64,000 nucleotides of DNA from Candidatus Binatia bacterium (GTDB lineage: Bacteria > Desulfobacterota > Binatia > HRBIN30), in NCBI GenBank assembly GCA_026415395.1, contig JAOAHD010000021.1:1-64000 (forward strand), written 5' to 3'. Each line of letters starts with the position of its first letter. Within the stretch, counting starts at the first letter, position 1. This document shows, piece by piece, positions 26,541 to 35,469 of this stretch. The notes under the pieces were generated by a model. It made no database searches. It was not told the origin of the DNA and saw only the letters and a program-made list of their open reading frames with translations. A program made the translations under genes and the position numbers.

Positions 26541-28253
26541 CTAGTGACGCGTGGGGCGAATCCCAACGAGTCGGAGTTGCAACGGACCGGCCGTGGAGCC
26601 CCCGCCCAGGTCGCAGGTGAACAGCACGTCATAGGCTGTATCCGAGGGTGGCGGTGGTTCGTGTCCCCATTGAAACCATCGAGCGGGAAATGCCCGGCCA
26701 TTTTGCTCGATGAACAGGCTTAAGTGGCCCGTGCCAAACGGGCGCGAGGAGCGAAGACGCACGTTACGCGCGAAAAACACGGGTTCAGGGTTGGCGGGAC
26801 CAAACGGTTCCAGAGCACAAAGAGCTTCGGTCACGCTGCCCGGATCGAACTCGGAAAGGTTCACTTCGGCATCAGCGTAAATCGGGAGCACGCGTGACTG
26901 AGGAAGCTGCGCCTGGACCGCCTCGTCGAAGTTCGATGCGAAGTCGGAGATCTTTTCCGCGGCGATCGTAAAGCCCGCTGCCATGGGATGGCCTCCAAAG
27001 CCAAGAAGATGCGACGCGCAATCCGCTAAGGCGCGGTAACAGTTCACACCAGCGATACCCCGGACCGAACCGCGGCCGACTTCCGATTCCGGGTCGATCG
27101 CGATCAACGCCGCAGGCCGTTTGAAGCGTTGCACCAGCCGTGCCGCGACAATCCCGACCACGCCTGGATGCCAAGTCGAGCTTGCGAGCACGATCGCGGC
27201 GCGCTCGCTGCAGCGAGGATCGTTGCGACATAGGGCCAAAGCTTCCTGAAGCGTTGCAGACTCAAGGGCTTGCCGCTCGCGGTTCGTTGCGTCTAAGCAC
27301 TTGGCTAATTCGATCGCCCGGTCCGCGTCTTCGGTTGTCAACAAGTTGAACGAAACGAGGGCCGAGGTGAGTCGGCCGGAGGAGTTCAAGCGGGGGGCCA
27401 AGCGAAAGGAAACGGCTGCACTGTTGACGTGCTCGATTCTAGCGATCGACTTGAGCGCTGCGATACCAACGCGATGCCCGCGGGCGAGAGCATCTAATCC
27501 GTGCCGTACCAGGACGCGGTTCTCTTGCTCCAGCGGCATGATGTCGGCAATCGTGCCCAATGTGACCAAATCGAGTAGCTCCCGAAGGCTTGGCGGTGCG
27601 GCTTTGCCGTCCTCGCGCAGCCGGCCTCGAACGCCCCAGGCTAGGTAAAAAGCGATCCCGGCGCCGCAGAGACCCGCAAAGGGAAAGCCGCAATCCGGAG
27701 CCGCAGGATTAAGGGTGGCAAAGGCGGGCAACGGGCGAGGGGGGACTTGATGGTGGTCGCAAACGATTGTCTCCATCTTCAGCGACTGGGCAAACCGAAT
27801 CTCTTCTTCGTTTGCCGCGCCACAATCGACGGTGATCAGGAGACTCGCACCGCGAGCGTGGAGGGCCCGGATCGCTTCTGAGTTAAGACCGTAGCCCTCG
27901 CGTAGTCGATCAGGGACGTGCACGATGGGATCGAGGCCGAGATCGCGGAAGAAGCAATAGAGAACGGCGGTGCCACTTACGCCGTCGAGGTCGTAATCTC
28001 CGTACAGTGCGACGGTTTCCTTGCGAGCGATGGCCCGCCGCACGCGCTCGACCGCCTTGTCCATGTCGCGGAACAAGAACGGTGAGCGTAAGCCGTCGCG
28101 TAGCCGCGGATTCAAGAACGCTCCAGCCGCTTCGACGGTGGTATAGCCCCGCTGGACCAGTAGGCGCGATAAAAGCGGCGAGACACCAAGTTCCTTTTGC
28201 AAAAGGGTCTCAAGAGCTGGCTCCCCACGACGCAAAAACCACCGCTCCGTCAT
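26541..28253 (-). CDS. recJ: Single-stranded-DNA-specific exonuclease RecJ
   Basis: A 570-residue 5'-to-3' ssDNA exonuclease used in recombination and mismatch repair. DHH-superfamily motifs are present: ALYGDYDLDGVSGTAVLY (motif I), the ITVDCGA segment (motif II), IVCDHHQVP (motif III) and the DHHA1 motif GFGGHPMAAGFTI. The OB-fold domain near the C-terminus is present. ATG at 28253. It follows secF by 22 bp in the queA-tgt-yajC-secDF run. Confidence 0.96.
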   Translation of the reverse strand: MTERWFLRRGEPALETLLQKELGVSPLLSRLLVQRGYTTVEAAGAFLNPRLRDGLRSPFLFRDMDKAVERVRRAIARKETVALYGDYDLDGVSGTAVLYCFFRDLGLDPIVHVPDRLREGYGLNSEAIRALHARGASLLITVDCGAANEEEIRFAQSLKMETIVCDHHQVPPRPLPAFATLNPAAPDCGFPFAGLCGAGIAFYLAWGVRGRLREDGKAAPPSLRELLDLVTLGTIADIMPLEQENRVLVRHGLDALARGHRVGIAALKSIARIEHVNSAAVSFRLAPRLNSSGRLTSALVSFNLLTTEDADRAIELAKCLDATNRERQALESATLQEALALCRNDPRCSERAAIVLASSTWHPGVVGIVAARLVQRFKRPAALIAIDPESEVGRGSVRGIAGVNCYRALADCASHLLGFGGHPMAAGFTIAAEKISDFASNFDEAVQAQLPQSRVLPIYADAEVNLSEFDPGSVTEALCALEPFGPANPEPVFFARNVRLRSSRPFGTGHLSLFIEQNGRAFPARWFQWGHEPPPPSDTAYDVLFTCDLGGGSTAGPLQLRLVGIRPTRH

Positions 28254-28275
28254 GTTGAGCGCAGATTACCCCTCG

Positions 28276-29193
28276 CTATCGCGTGGCGGCAAACCCCGGC
28301 CTTTGCAGATAGAGAACGATCGGACTCGAAATAAAAATGGAAGAATACGTCCCGATTGTGAATCCGACGAGGAGCGTAAACGCAAAGCCGTTAATCACCT
28401 TACCGCCGAGGAAGAACAGGGCGAGGAGCACGAGGAGAGCTGTTCCGGTCGTCAAGATCGTGCGACTGAGTGTCTCGTTGATGCTGCGGTTGATGATCTT
28501 ATCCAGCGGGTCTCGCCGGTTTTTGCGTAGGTTCTCGCGAATTCGGTCAGACACGATAACGGTATCGTTTACGGAGAATCCAACAACAGTGAGCAACGCG
28601 GCGACGATCGTGAGATCGAACTCATAGTTTGCCAAGGACAGCGCCCCGACAGTGATCAGCACGTCGTGAAGCAGCGCCACTGCTGCGCCAATGCCGAAGC
28701 GGAGCTCAAAGCGGATCCAGATGTAAATGCCCATCATAATGGTGGCCGCGATGACGGCAAAGATCGCGCGCCACCGTAACTCGCTTCCCACGCGTGGCCC
28801 GACTGTTTCGATGCGTTGGATTTCCCACGCGTCTCCGCCGAATCGCGACTCGAGTGCGGAGGTAATCTGCGCGCTGAAATCGCTCAGATGTTCGCCTTTG
28901 ACGGGCACCCGAATCAGGAACTCCGACCCACCTGCTCCGTTACGGCTGAAATCTTGAATCGAGGCGTCTCCTAGCTCTAAACTCGCAATCGCCTTTCTGA
29001 CCTCGTCCGTTTTCGTAGCTTCCTTGAAGCGAACCTGAACGAGGGTTCCTCCGGCGAAGTCGATTCCGTAGTTCGGCCCTCCGTGAGCAATGAGGGAGAC
29101 GATCCCGATGAGGATTAGCGCCCACGAGAAAAATAGCGCGCGCTTGAAGTTCCCCACGAAATTGAAGTTGGTACCAGGCTTGATGAGTTCCAC
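28276..29193 (-). CDS. secF: Protein translocase subunit SecF
   Basis: A 305-residue, six-helix RND-type subunit working with SecD to drive secretion through SecYEG by the proton motive force. GIDFAGGTLVQVRF is the first periplasmic motif, and VGFSVNDTVIVSDRIRENLR plus the INRSINETLSRTILTT stretch are the conserved helix 4-5 signatures. The start is GTG at 29193 with AGGAGGGG just upstream. It lies 13 bp after secD. Confidence 0.97.
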   Translation of the reverse strand: MELIKPGTNFNFVGNFKRALFFSWALILIGIVSLIAHGGPNYGIDFAGGTLVQVRFKEATKTDEVRKAIASLELGDASIQDFSRNGAGGSEFLIRVPVKGEHLSDFSAQITSALESRFGGDAWEIQRIETVGPRVGSELRWRAIFAVIAATIMMGIYIWIRFELRFGIGAAVALLHDVLITVGALSLANYEFDLTIVAALLTVVGFSVNDTVIVSDRIRENLRKNRRDPLDKIINRSINETLSRTILTTGTALLVLLALFFLGGKVINGFAFTLLVGFTIGTYSSIFISSPIVLYLQRPGFAATR

Positions 29194-29206
29194 AGGACAC
29201 CCCTCC

Positions 29207-30811
29207 TCAAATACTCACCCGTTCGAGGCGCCGGTAGGTTAGCAACCAGTCGTAGACGATGCGCGTACCGACAACCGCGGTAAAAACCGAGGTAACGATG
29301 CCGAGGCACAGCGTGACCGCAAACCCCTTGATGGGCCCCGCCCCGAACTGGAACAAAATCAAGCCAGACAGAAAAGTGGTGATATTCGAATCGAGGATGG
29401 CCGGTAGGGCACGCTCGTAACCCGCTTCGATCGCGGCCCGGGCTGTTCTTCCTAGGCGAAGTTCTTCGCGGATTCGCTCGTTAATGAGCACGTTGGCGTC
29501 GACCGCCATACCCAAGGTCAGCACGATGCCTGCAATGCCGGGCAAGGTGAGGGTCGCTTGTAAGGCGGAGAGGGCGGCCAGGAGAAGCACCACGTTCAGC
29601 ACGAGTGCGAGATCTGCCAGCAAGCCCGCGAAGCGGTAGTAGATGATCATGAAGGCGACAACCAGGGAGCCGCCAACGATGAAAGACACGACCCCTTGCC
29701 GAATCGAATCTCGGCCTAATGTCGGCCCCACAGTTCGCTCTTCGGCAATGTGCACGGGTGCTGGGAGCGCGCCCGCGCGCAGCACGATCGCTAAATCGCG
29801 TGCCTCTTTGATGTCGAAATTTCCCGTAATGGATGCTCGCCCGCCGGGAATCCGTTCTTGGATGACCGGAGCAGAATAAACGGTGTTATCTAGAATGATG
29901 GCAAGCCGGCGCTTGACGTTGGCTGCTGTGACTTCCTCGAACTGCTTCGCTCCGCGCGGCGTTAGCTCCAAAGCAACGTAAGGACCTTCGAGTTGCGAGC
30001 CGGGACGCACCTGTGCATCAGCGATCGCATCGCCGGTCAGCAGCACCTTGGACTCGACCAGGTATTTGGTTTTTTCCACCCTGCGGCCGATCCGTTCGCC
30101 TCCATACCCGGGCAAAATCTCTAAACCGGGCGGGAGAGGCTTTTGGCCACTGAGGTATGCTTCCGCGTCGGGTACCTCTGCGAGTAGCTTGAATTCGAGC
30201 ACCGCAGTGCGTCCAATGAGTGCCTTCGCCCGTTGCGGGTCTTGGATTCCAGGGAGCTGGACTACGATCTCTTGCGAGCCCTGGCGCTGGATAATCGGCT
30301 CGGCAACTCCGAATTGATCGATTCGGTTGCGAATTGTCTCCAGCGCCTGTTCCACCGTGAACTCCCGCAGGCGGCGTTCTTCGCTTACGGTTAGGCGGAG
30401 AGAGAAGATCGCTATCCCGTCTTCGGTTCGCGAGTCGGCAATGGTGAGGTCTGGGAAGTTCTCGCGCAATAAAGATTCGAAGGCACTGCGGTCCGCTCCG
30501 GATGGGAGCCTCACCACGATCGTTTTATCTTTTCTTTGGATCTCGTCAGTGGCAAGTTGTTTTTCTTGCGTTTGGCGCCGTAGCTCATCGGCTGTTCGCT
30601 CTAAGGTATTTTCAACGGCTTTGTCGACGTCCACGGTTAGAACTAGGTGAGTGCCGCCTTGCAGATCGAGGCCCAGCCGAATCTTGTTCGTCGGCAGAAA
30701 TCGTTTCCACCAATCGGGTAGATTCTCGGTAAACGAGGGGAGCAGGTAAACGGTGGCGGCTGCGAGCAAAAGGATGACACCAACGATGCGATACCAGAGA
30801 CTCGCTTTCAC
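29207..30811 (-). CDS. secD: Protein translocase subunit SecD
   Basis: A 534-residue translocase subunit. GLDLQGGTHLVLTVD is the N-terminal D1 motif, the large periplasmic P1 domain fills residues about 50-340, and LGMAVDANVLINERIREELR is the conserved helix 4 motif. It pulls preproteins on the periplasmic side together with SecF. The start is GTG at 30811, overlapping the yajC stop as GTGA. Confidence 0.97.
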   Translation of the reverse strand: MKASLWYRIVGVILLLAAATVYLLPSFTENLPDWWKRFLPTNKIRLGLDLQGGTHLVLTVDVDKAVENTLERTADELRRQTQEKQLATDEIQRKDKTIVVRLPSGADRSAFESLLRENFPDLTIADSRTEDGIAIFSLRLTVSEERRLREFTVEQALETIRNRIDQFGVAEPIIQRQGSQEIVVQLPGIQDPQRAKALIGRTAVLEFKLLAEVPDAEAYLSGQKPLPPGLEILPGYGGERIGRRVEKTKYLVESKVLLTGDAIADAQVRPGSQLEGPYVALELTPRGAKQFEEVTAANVKRRLAIILDNTVYSAPVIQERIPGGRASITGNFDIKEARDLAIVLRAGALPAPVHIAEERTVGPTLGRDSIRQGVVSFIVGGSLVVAFMIIYYRFAGLLADLALVLNVVLLLAALSALQATLTLPGIAGIVLTLGMAVDANVLINERIREELRLGRTARAAIEAGYERALPAILDSNITTFLSGLILFQFGAGPIKGFAVTLCLGIVTSVFTAVVGTRIVYDWLLTYRRLERVSI

Positions 30812-31161
30812 TTCTGACCGTCCTTTTCTTTCCCTTTATCTTTGGCCTTTTCTGGAGTGTTGGCGCGCACAAGTCCAGCGACGTAAGAGCGCTCCACGCG
30901 TACCCGTACGTTAGGTGCGACTTCCAGGGTTAGGACCCGGTCGCTGACTTGTACAATACGGCCAATGAGCCCGCCGTTCGTGACCACTTCGTCGTTGACC
31001 TTAAGGGAGGCCAGCATCTTCTGATGCTCGCGTTGCTTTTGTTGTTGGGGCCGAATGAGCAAGAAGTAGAAAACGATGAAGATCAGCAGCAGCGGAAATA
31101 GGCTGGCAAGCAGCGAGGGCCCCGCAGGAGCCCCACTTTGAGCCCAGGCGATCCCATTCAC
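30808..31161 (-). CDS. yajC: Sec translocon accessory subunit YajC
   Basis: A 117-residue protein with one helix (about residues 15-37, LLASLFPLLLIFIVFYFLLI) followed by RPQQQKQREHQKML, the signature of YajC, and a small SH3-like domain (VVTNGGLIGRIVQV). A Lys-rich tail ends the protein. It joins the SecDF complex. The start is GTG at 31161 and overlaps the tgt stop as GTGA, the same arrangement as yajC-secD. Confidence 0.95.
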   Translation of the reverse strand: MNGIAWAQSGAPAGPSLLASLFPLLLIFIVFYFLLIRPQQQKQREHQKMLASLKVNDEVVTNGGLIGRIVQVSDRVLTLEVAPNVRVRVERSYVAGLVRANTPEKAKDKGKEKDGQK

Positions 31162-32309
31162 GGCTCGTACTCCTGCTCAAGCCGCGGGATGGTGGCCGCG
31201 GCCCAGGAAACGAAGCTTTGGTTTGTAATGGCGGTCTGCATGTCGCGCATCAACCTTTGGTAGAAGTAAAGATTATGGGTGGTTGCCAGCGTCGCGGCCA
31301 AGATCTCTTTGGAAAGAGAGAGGTGCCGTAAGTAGCCACGGCTAAAGTTTGCGCAGGTGTAGCAGGCACAGAGCGGATCGGGCGGGTCATTGTCCTTTTG
31401 GAAGCGGGAAAGACGAATATTGAGCCGGCCGAAGGAGGTGAAAAGCAGCCCGTTCCGAGCGTTTCGCGTCGGGAGCACACAGTCGAACAAGTCGTACCCC
31501 ATGCCGACGAAACGGATCAGATCCTCCGGATAGCCCACTCCCATTAGGTAGCGCGGCCGATCGCGAGGTAGCTCCTCTGCCGTCGCCGCCGCTACATCTC
31601 TCGTCACGCTACGCTCCTCCCCCACACTGAGGCCGCCCACCGCATAGCCAGGAAACTGCAGAGCGACAAGTTCCTGCGCATGCCACTTGCGGATGTCGAT
31701 GAAAACACCCCCCTGGACGATCCCGAAAACCAGCGGGCCGTCGGGATCGCTTACCCGCTGGCTCCGCTCAGCCCAGGCGAGCGAGCGCCGCGTTGCCTCC
31801 TCCACGAGCGTTCGCGGGGCTCCGGCGGGCGGGCATTCGTCTAGCACCATCGCGATGTCGACTCCCAGGTCGCTCTGGAGGTTGATGACTTTCTCGGGAG
31901 TGAAGAGGACTTCCTGCCCGTCGATGTGGCTACGGAACCGCACCCCCTCGTCGCTAACTTTGCGCAACGGGGCGAGGCTGTAGATCTGATAGCCGCCACT
32001 ATCGGTGAGAATCGGCCCACTCCAGCCCATGAACTGGTGTAGGCCGCCTAACGCCCGCACCACCTCCACACCGGGCCGGAGCGCGAGGTGGTAGGTATTT
32101 GCCAGCACAATCTGAACTCCGACAACGCGGAGCTCGCGCGGCGTCATCGCCTTTACGGTTGCTTGGGTGGCCACCGGCATAAATGCGGGAGTAGAAACTT
32201 CCCCGTGTGGCGTCGTGAGCACGCCGCACCGAGCCGCTCCATCCTGCGCTGTGACGCGAAAGCACTCCTTGGGAGTGGGTGAGGCGAACAACGGACTCAC
32301 TGGATTCAT
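31158..32309 (-). CDS. tgt: Queuine tRNA-ribosyltransferase
   Basis: A 383-residue TIM-barrel enzyme that swaps guanine-34 for preQ1 in tRNAs with GUN anticodons. The catalytic Asp lies in ILTDSGGYQIYSL, the second in GYDLFDCVLPTRNARNG. Zn ligands appear as CACYTCANFSRGYLRHL. Starts at ATG 32309, 3 bases after queA. The classic queA-tgt-yajC-secDF order supports the assignment. Confidence 0.97.
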   Translation of the reverse strand: MNPVSPLFASPTPKECFRVTAQDGAARCGVLTTPHGEVSTPAFMPVATQATVKAMTPRELRVVGVQIVLANTYHLALRPGVEVVRALGGLHQFMGWSGPILTDSGGYQIYSLAPLRKVSDEGVRFRSHIDGQEVLFTPEKVINLQSDLGVDIAMVLDECPPAGAPRTLVEEATRRSLAWAERSQRVSDPDGPLVFGIVQGGVFIDIRKWHAQELVALQFPGYAVGGLSVGEERSVTRDVAAATAEELPRDRPRYLMGVGYPEDLIRFVGMGYDLFDCVLPTRNARNGLLFTSFGRLNIRLSRFQKDNDPPDPLCACYTCANFSRGYLRHLSLSKEILAATLATTHNLYFYQRLMRDMQTAITNQSFVSWAAATIPRLEQEYEP

Positions 32310-32312
32310 AAG

Positions 32313-33398
32313 TTACAAAACCAGCATCGCGTCGCCGTAACTGTAGAAGCGGTAACGATGCTTTATCGCCTCGGCATACGACTCCAGAATCAACTCCCGG
32401 CCTGCGAAGGCTGCGACCAGAAGAATTAACGTCGAACCCGGAAGGTGAAAGTTCGTGAACAAGGCGTTGATGACCTGGAAATGGTAGCCAGGTACGATAA
32501 AGCGGTCAGCCCAAAGTACCCCCGACCTCACAAACATCGGCTCGCCTATTGCTGCAGATTCCAGAGCTCGTGTGGTTGTGGTGCCGATGGCAACCACACG
32601 TTTTCCTTCTAATTTTGCTGCTCGGATTGCCTCGGCAGTCTCCGTAGGAATCTCGCACCATTCCGGCTCCATGCGGTGAAGTCGAACGTCGTCGACCCGA
32701 ATCGGTATGAACGTCCCCGGACCAACATGCAACGTGATCCGCGCTAGCTGGACCCCCCGAGTGAGCAGGTTTGCCACCAATGCGGGTGTAAAGTGGAGGC
32801 CGGCTGTAGGCGCAGCCACAGATCCCGGTACGCGCGCGAAGATGGTTTGGTATCGTTCAGCGTCTGCCGCTGAAGGACCGACTGGTCGTCGGATGTAAGG
32901 CGGCAACGGTACCTGACCGTGGCAGTTCAGGAACGTCAACACGTCGGTATGTCCATGCCAGGCGACCACATATCGACCGGGCCCTTGCCGCTCGATGATC
33001 TCAACCTCGGTTGATGGTTCCAGCGTCAAGCGCACCCCCGGCTGGAGGTCGCGTGCGGGTTTACCTAGGCAGAGCCAAACCGGAGGAGAGCTGCCAGGTG
33101 TGTTGAGAGCCCTCACGAACAATAACTCTCCGCGCCGACCTTTGGGTGTACGGAGTGGCACGCGGGCGGGAATCACGCGCGTATCGTTTACGACCACGAG
33201 GTCTCCAGGGTTTAGAAAAGCAGGCAGCTCGCTCACGCGTGCGTGGGTTCGCGTTCCACGCGTGCGCTCCACTACCATGAGTCGCGCGTCGTCGCGGTTC
33301 GGAGCCGGCTCTTGTGCGATGAGTTCTGTGGGCAGTGAAAACTCGAAGTCACCTCGCCGAATGACTGGGCTCTGCTGAGAGTCGCTTTTGATTTCCAT
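32313..33398 (-). CDS. queA: S-adenosylmethionine:tRNA ribosyltransferase-isomerase
   Basis: A 361-residue enzyme that transfers the ribose of SAM to preQ1-tRNA to give epoxyqueuosine. Signatures are FSLPTELIAQEPA, DLVVVNDTRVIPAR, VAAPTAGLHFTP and LHVGPGTFIPIR, with NFHLPGSTLILLVAAFAG near the C-terminus. ATG at 33398 matches the family N-terminus; the upstream open frame to 33491 is Arg-rich and not family-like. It is the first gene of the operon and is divergent from the TetR gene. Confidence 0.96.
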   Translation of the reverse strand: MEIKSDSQQSPVIRRGDFEFSLPTELIAQEPAPNRDDARLMVVERTRGTRTHARVSELPAFLNPGDLVVVNDTRVIPARVPLRTPKGRRGELLFVRALNTPGSSPPVWLCLGKPARDLQPGVRLTLEPSTEVEIIERQGPGRYVVAWHGHTDVLTFLNCHGQVPLPPYIRRPVGPSAADAERYQTIFARVPGSVAAPTAGLHFTPALVANLLTRGVQLARITLHVGPGTFIPIRVDDVRLHRMEPEWCEIPTETAEAIRAAKLEGKRVVAIGTTTTRALESAAIGEPMFVRSGVLWADRFIVPGYHFQVINALFTNFHLPGSTLILLVAAFAGRELILESYAEAIKHRYRFYSYGDAMLVL

Positions 33399-33549
33399 AT
33401 GGGAACGAAAACGGCGTGCCGAACGCCCCGGTGGTCGGAATGAAGGTCTTTTAGGGCGTCCGGAAGTAGCGGCAATAAACACAGCCGCCACTCACGGTCA
33501 AGGAGCAGCCCACCTGTTGACTTGCGCGACAACCTCGGGTAAGGTCCGA

Positions 33550-33561
33550 CCGACCGGTCGG
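33550..33561. promoter_or_regulatory. Perfect 12-bp palindrome, candidate TetR operator
   Basis: CCGACCGGTCGG is self-complementary and sits 45 bp upstream of the TetR ATG at 33606, in the queA/TetR divergent region. The wider context GTCCGACCGACCGGTCGGGC is similar to operators known for several lipid- and stress-related TetR proteins (ACCGACCGGTCGGT-like). Autoregulation is inferred. Confidence 0.6.
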
Positions 33562-33605
33562 GCAAGATTGCTTTCGGAATCGAATTCGTAGCGGTGAGAC
33601 GCAAA

Positions 33606-34271
33606 ATGGAGGTGGTTGCGAGTGTAACTGAACCGTCATCGAGAGAGAAAATTCTGGATGCCGCGGAGTTACTGTTCGCGCAGCGGGGGTTTGCCGGAGT
33701 AGGGATGCGTGAAGTGGCGGAGGCTGTGGGCCTCAGCAAGTCTTCTCTCTTTCATCACTTCCGGACGAAGGTGGAGCTTTACGCAGCGGTTGCGGCCCGA
33801 ATCCTTGCTGCGTTTGAGGAACGGACCGCTGAGATTGTTGCGGCGCCCGGAGATGCGCTGGAGCGCTTTGACCGTTGGTTGGACGCCATGATCGATACCC
33901 TGGCGGAGCGTCCGACCCGGGCTCGTTTGCTCTTGCGCTCGCTGTTTGAAGACGACGATTTGGCTGGTGAAAGTGAAGGAGAAAAGGAGGTGGATGCCAT
34001 CATCCATCGGCTATTTGCCAGCGTTGGGCATCTGCTTCGGGAGGGAATGGAGCGTGGCTTGTTCCGGGTCGCCAGCATACCCCACCTACTGCAGAGCCTG
34101 ATTGGCTTACTGGTGTATCATTTTGCTTCGGGAGAATTTGGCGAGACGTTGTTGCGGCAGTCCCTTTTTGCTCCGGCTGCCGTGGAGAAGCGGAAGCAAG
34201 AGGTGAAGGCGTTATTGTACTCGGGGATGTTGGTTGGAACGGCAACGCGAAAAGCGTTGCGTAAGCTTTGA
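33606..34271 (+). CDS. TetR/AcrR family transcriptional regulator
   Basis: A 221-residue regulator. The N-terminal HTH reads REKILDAAELLFAQRGFAGVGMREVAEAVGLSKSSLFHHF, broken here only by the listed family spacing; recognition helix SKSSLFHHFRTK is typical. The C-terminal helical domain should bind a ligand, probably hydrophobic. ATG at 33606 is preferred (GGTGAG upstream); GTG at 33594 would add four residues. The diiron protein gene starts 27 bp after the stop, so one transcript is likely. The palindrome at 33550-33561 is a good candidate operator. Confidence 0.92.
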   Translation: MEVVASVTEPSSREKILDAAELLFAQRGFAGVGMREVAEAVGLSKSSLFHHFRTKVELYAAVAARILAAFEERTAEIVAAPGDALERFDRWLDAMIDTLAERPTRARLLLRSLFEDDDLAGESEGEKEVDAIIHRLFASVGHLLREGMERGLFRVASIPHLLQSLIGLLVYHFASGEFGETLLRQSLFAPAAVEKRKQEVKALLYSGMLVGTATRKALRKL

Positions 34272-34297
34272 ACGTTAGCGAACGAGGGAGGAAGGTT

Positions 34298-35371
34298 ATG
34301 GAGAAGCTGCTGGCAGACCACCGGCGTCAACTAGGTGATTTCGAAATCGTTGAATTCGTGGACGAACAAGAGATTGCCCGGTTGCGCGAGAAGCTTGACG
34401 TCCCGGTGCCCTTGGAGCTCCATTGGAGTTGGGAATACGGGTCGGAGGTCGAAGAGCTCCGGGCACTGTACGAACGGGGGAAACGCGGTCAATGGAACGC
34501 AGAGACGGATATTGACTGGAGTATTCCGTTCCCGCGCGATGAGTGGTTTGTTCCCCGTGAAAATGCTCTCCTTTTGCCAACGCTACTAACGATGATGGGG
34601 GCAGACGAGGAAACTTGCCGTCAGGCGGCGTTCGACGAGTTCACGCATCTGATCTCTCAGTTGTTGCACGGAGAGCAGGCGGCGCTCCAGTTGTGTGGTC
34701 AATTGACCAATGCTTGCCCCACGATCGATCAAAAGTTTTACGCCGCTTCTCAGGTGGCGGACGAAGCTCGTCACGTCGAGGTGCTGGCAAAGTTCATCGA
34801 ACGGAAGTTAGGCACGATTTATCCGATCGACCCTACGCTCAAAGTCTTGCTCGATCGCCTGCTCGAGGCACCGACGTGGAAGATGAAGACCCTCGGTATG
34901 CAGACCCTGTTCGAGGGGATGGCTGTGGCCATTTTCGACCAAATCGTAAGGGCGGCGACCAATCCTCTCGTCAAGGATATCCTTCGCAGAGTGCAAATTG
35001 ACGAAGCGAGGCACGCAGCGTTTGGGGTATTGACGATGCGGCGCGTGGTTCAAGAGGCCACCGAGGAAGAAATGGCAGAGATGGAAGATTTCGCGTTTGC
35101 GATCTTGGAGACGCTGAACGCGAACCAGCAACTGGACTTCCTTCGCCAAGCGGCGCCGAAGTATGGCCTGGATCCGGAAGCTGTCGTCCAGTCGTTACAT
35201 GCTATGCCGCAGTGGGCTCAGTTGAACAGCGAAGTTTATATGCACACAGTGATCCCCAATCTCTGGCGCCTGGGTTTGATTACGGAGCGTACCGAGGAGA
35301 AATACCGGAAGGCGGGAATCCTATGGGGCGACCGCTTCGAGGCTCGTCACCAGCTTCCCTTAGCGAGCTAA
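34298..35371 (+). CDS. Ferritin-like diiron protein (R2/AurF-like fold)
   Basis: A 357-residue helical protein carrying two matching diiron half-sites: Glu126-x28-DEARH (Glu156, His159) and Glu206-x28-DEARH (Glu236, His239). The E-x28-37-DExxH spacing is that of diiron oxygenases such as AurF and of soluble diiron monooxygenases. The QWNAETDIDWS segment near residue 70 recalls R2-like ligand-binding oxidases. An O2-dependent hydroxylase, N-oxygenase or desaturase-like role is inferred; the substrate is unknown. ATG at 34298 has a strong AGGGAGGAAGG site; the open frame begins 30 bases earlier. A terminator follows, so TetR and this gene form the whole unit. Confidence 0.85.
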   Translation: MEKLLADHRRQLGDFEIVEFVDEQEIARLREKLDVPVPLELHWSWEYGSEVEELRALYERGKRGQWNAETDIDWSIPFPRDEWFVPRENALLLPTLLTMMGADEETCRQAAFDEFTHLISQLLHGEQAALQLCGQLTNACPTIDQKFYAASQVADEARHVEVLAKFIERKLGTIYPIDPTLKVLLDRLLEAPTWKMKTLGMQTLFEGMAVAIFDQIVRAATNPLVKDILRRVQIDEARHAAFGVLTMRRVVQEATEEEMAEMEDFAFAILETLNANQQLDFLRQAAPKYGLDPEAVVQSLHAMPQWAQLNSEVYMHTVIPNLWRLGLITERTEEKYRKAGILWGDRFEARHQLPLAS

Positions 35372-35386
35372 CCGAAGCACATTAGG

Positions 35387-35438
35387 AATCTGCGTGCACT
35401 GCGTGCGGTATAGCGGTGCACGCAGATTGATGGTTTTT
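35387..35438 (+). terminator. Rho-independent terminator after the diiron gene
   Basis: Arms 35387-35399 and 35416-35428 (AATCTGCGTGCAC and complement) pair perfectly over 13 bp, with a further GC/CG pair inside, around a 16-nt loop. GATGG and TTTTT (35434-35438) follow. The stem begins 15 bp after the stop codon. Confidence 0.88.
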
Positions 35439-35469
35439 AGCGGGTCACGGCTCGAGAACGGCGCTGGCG

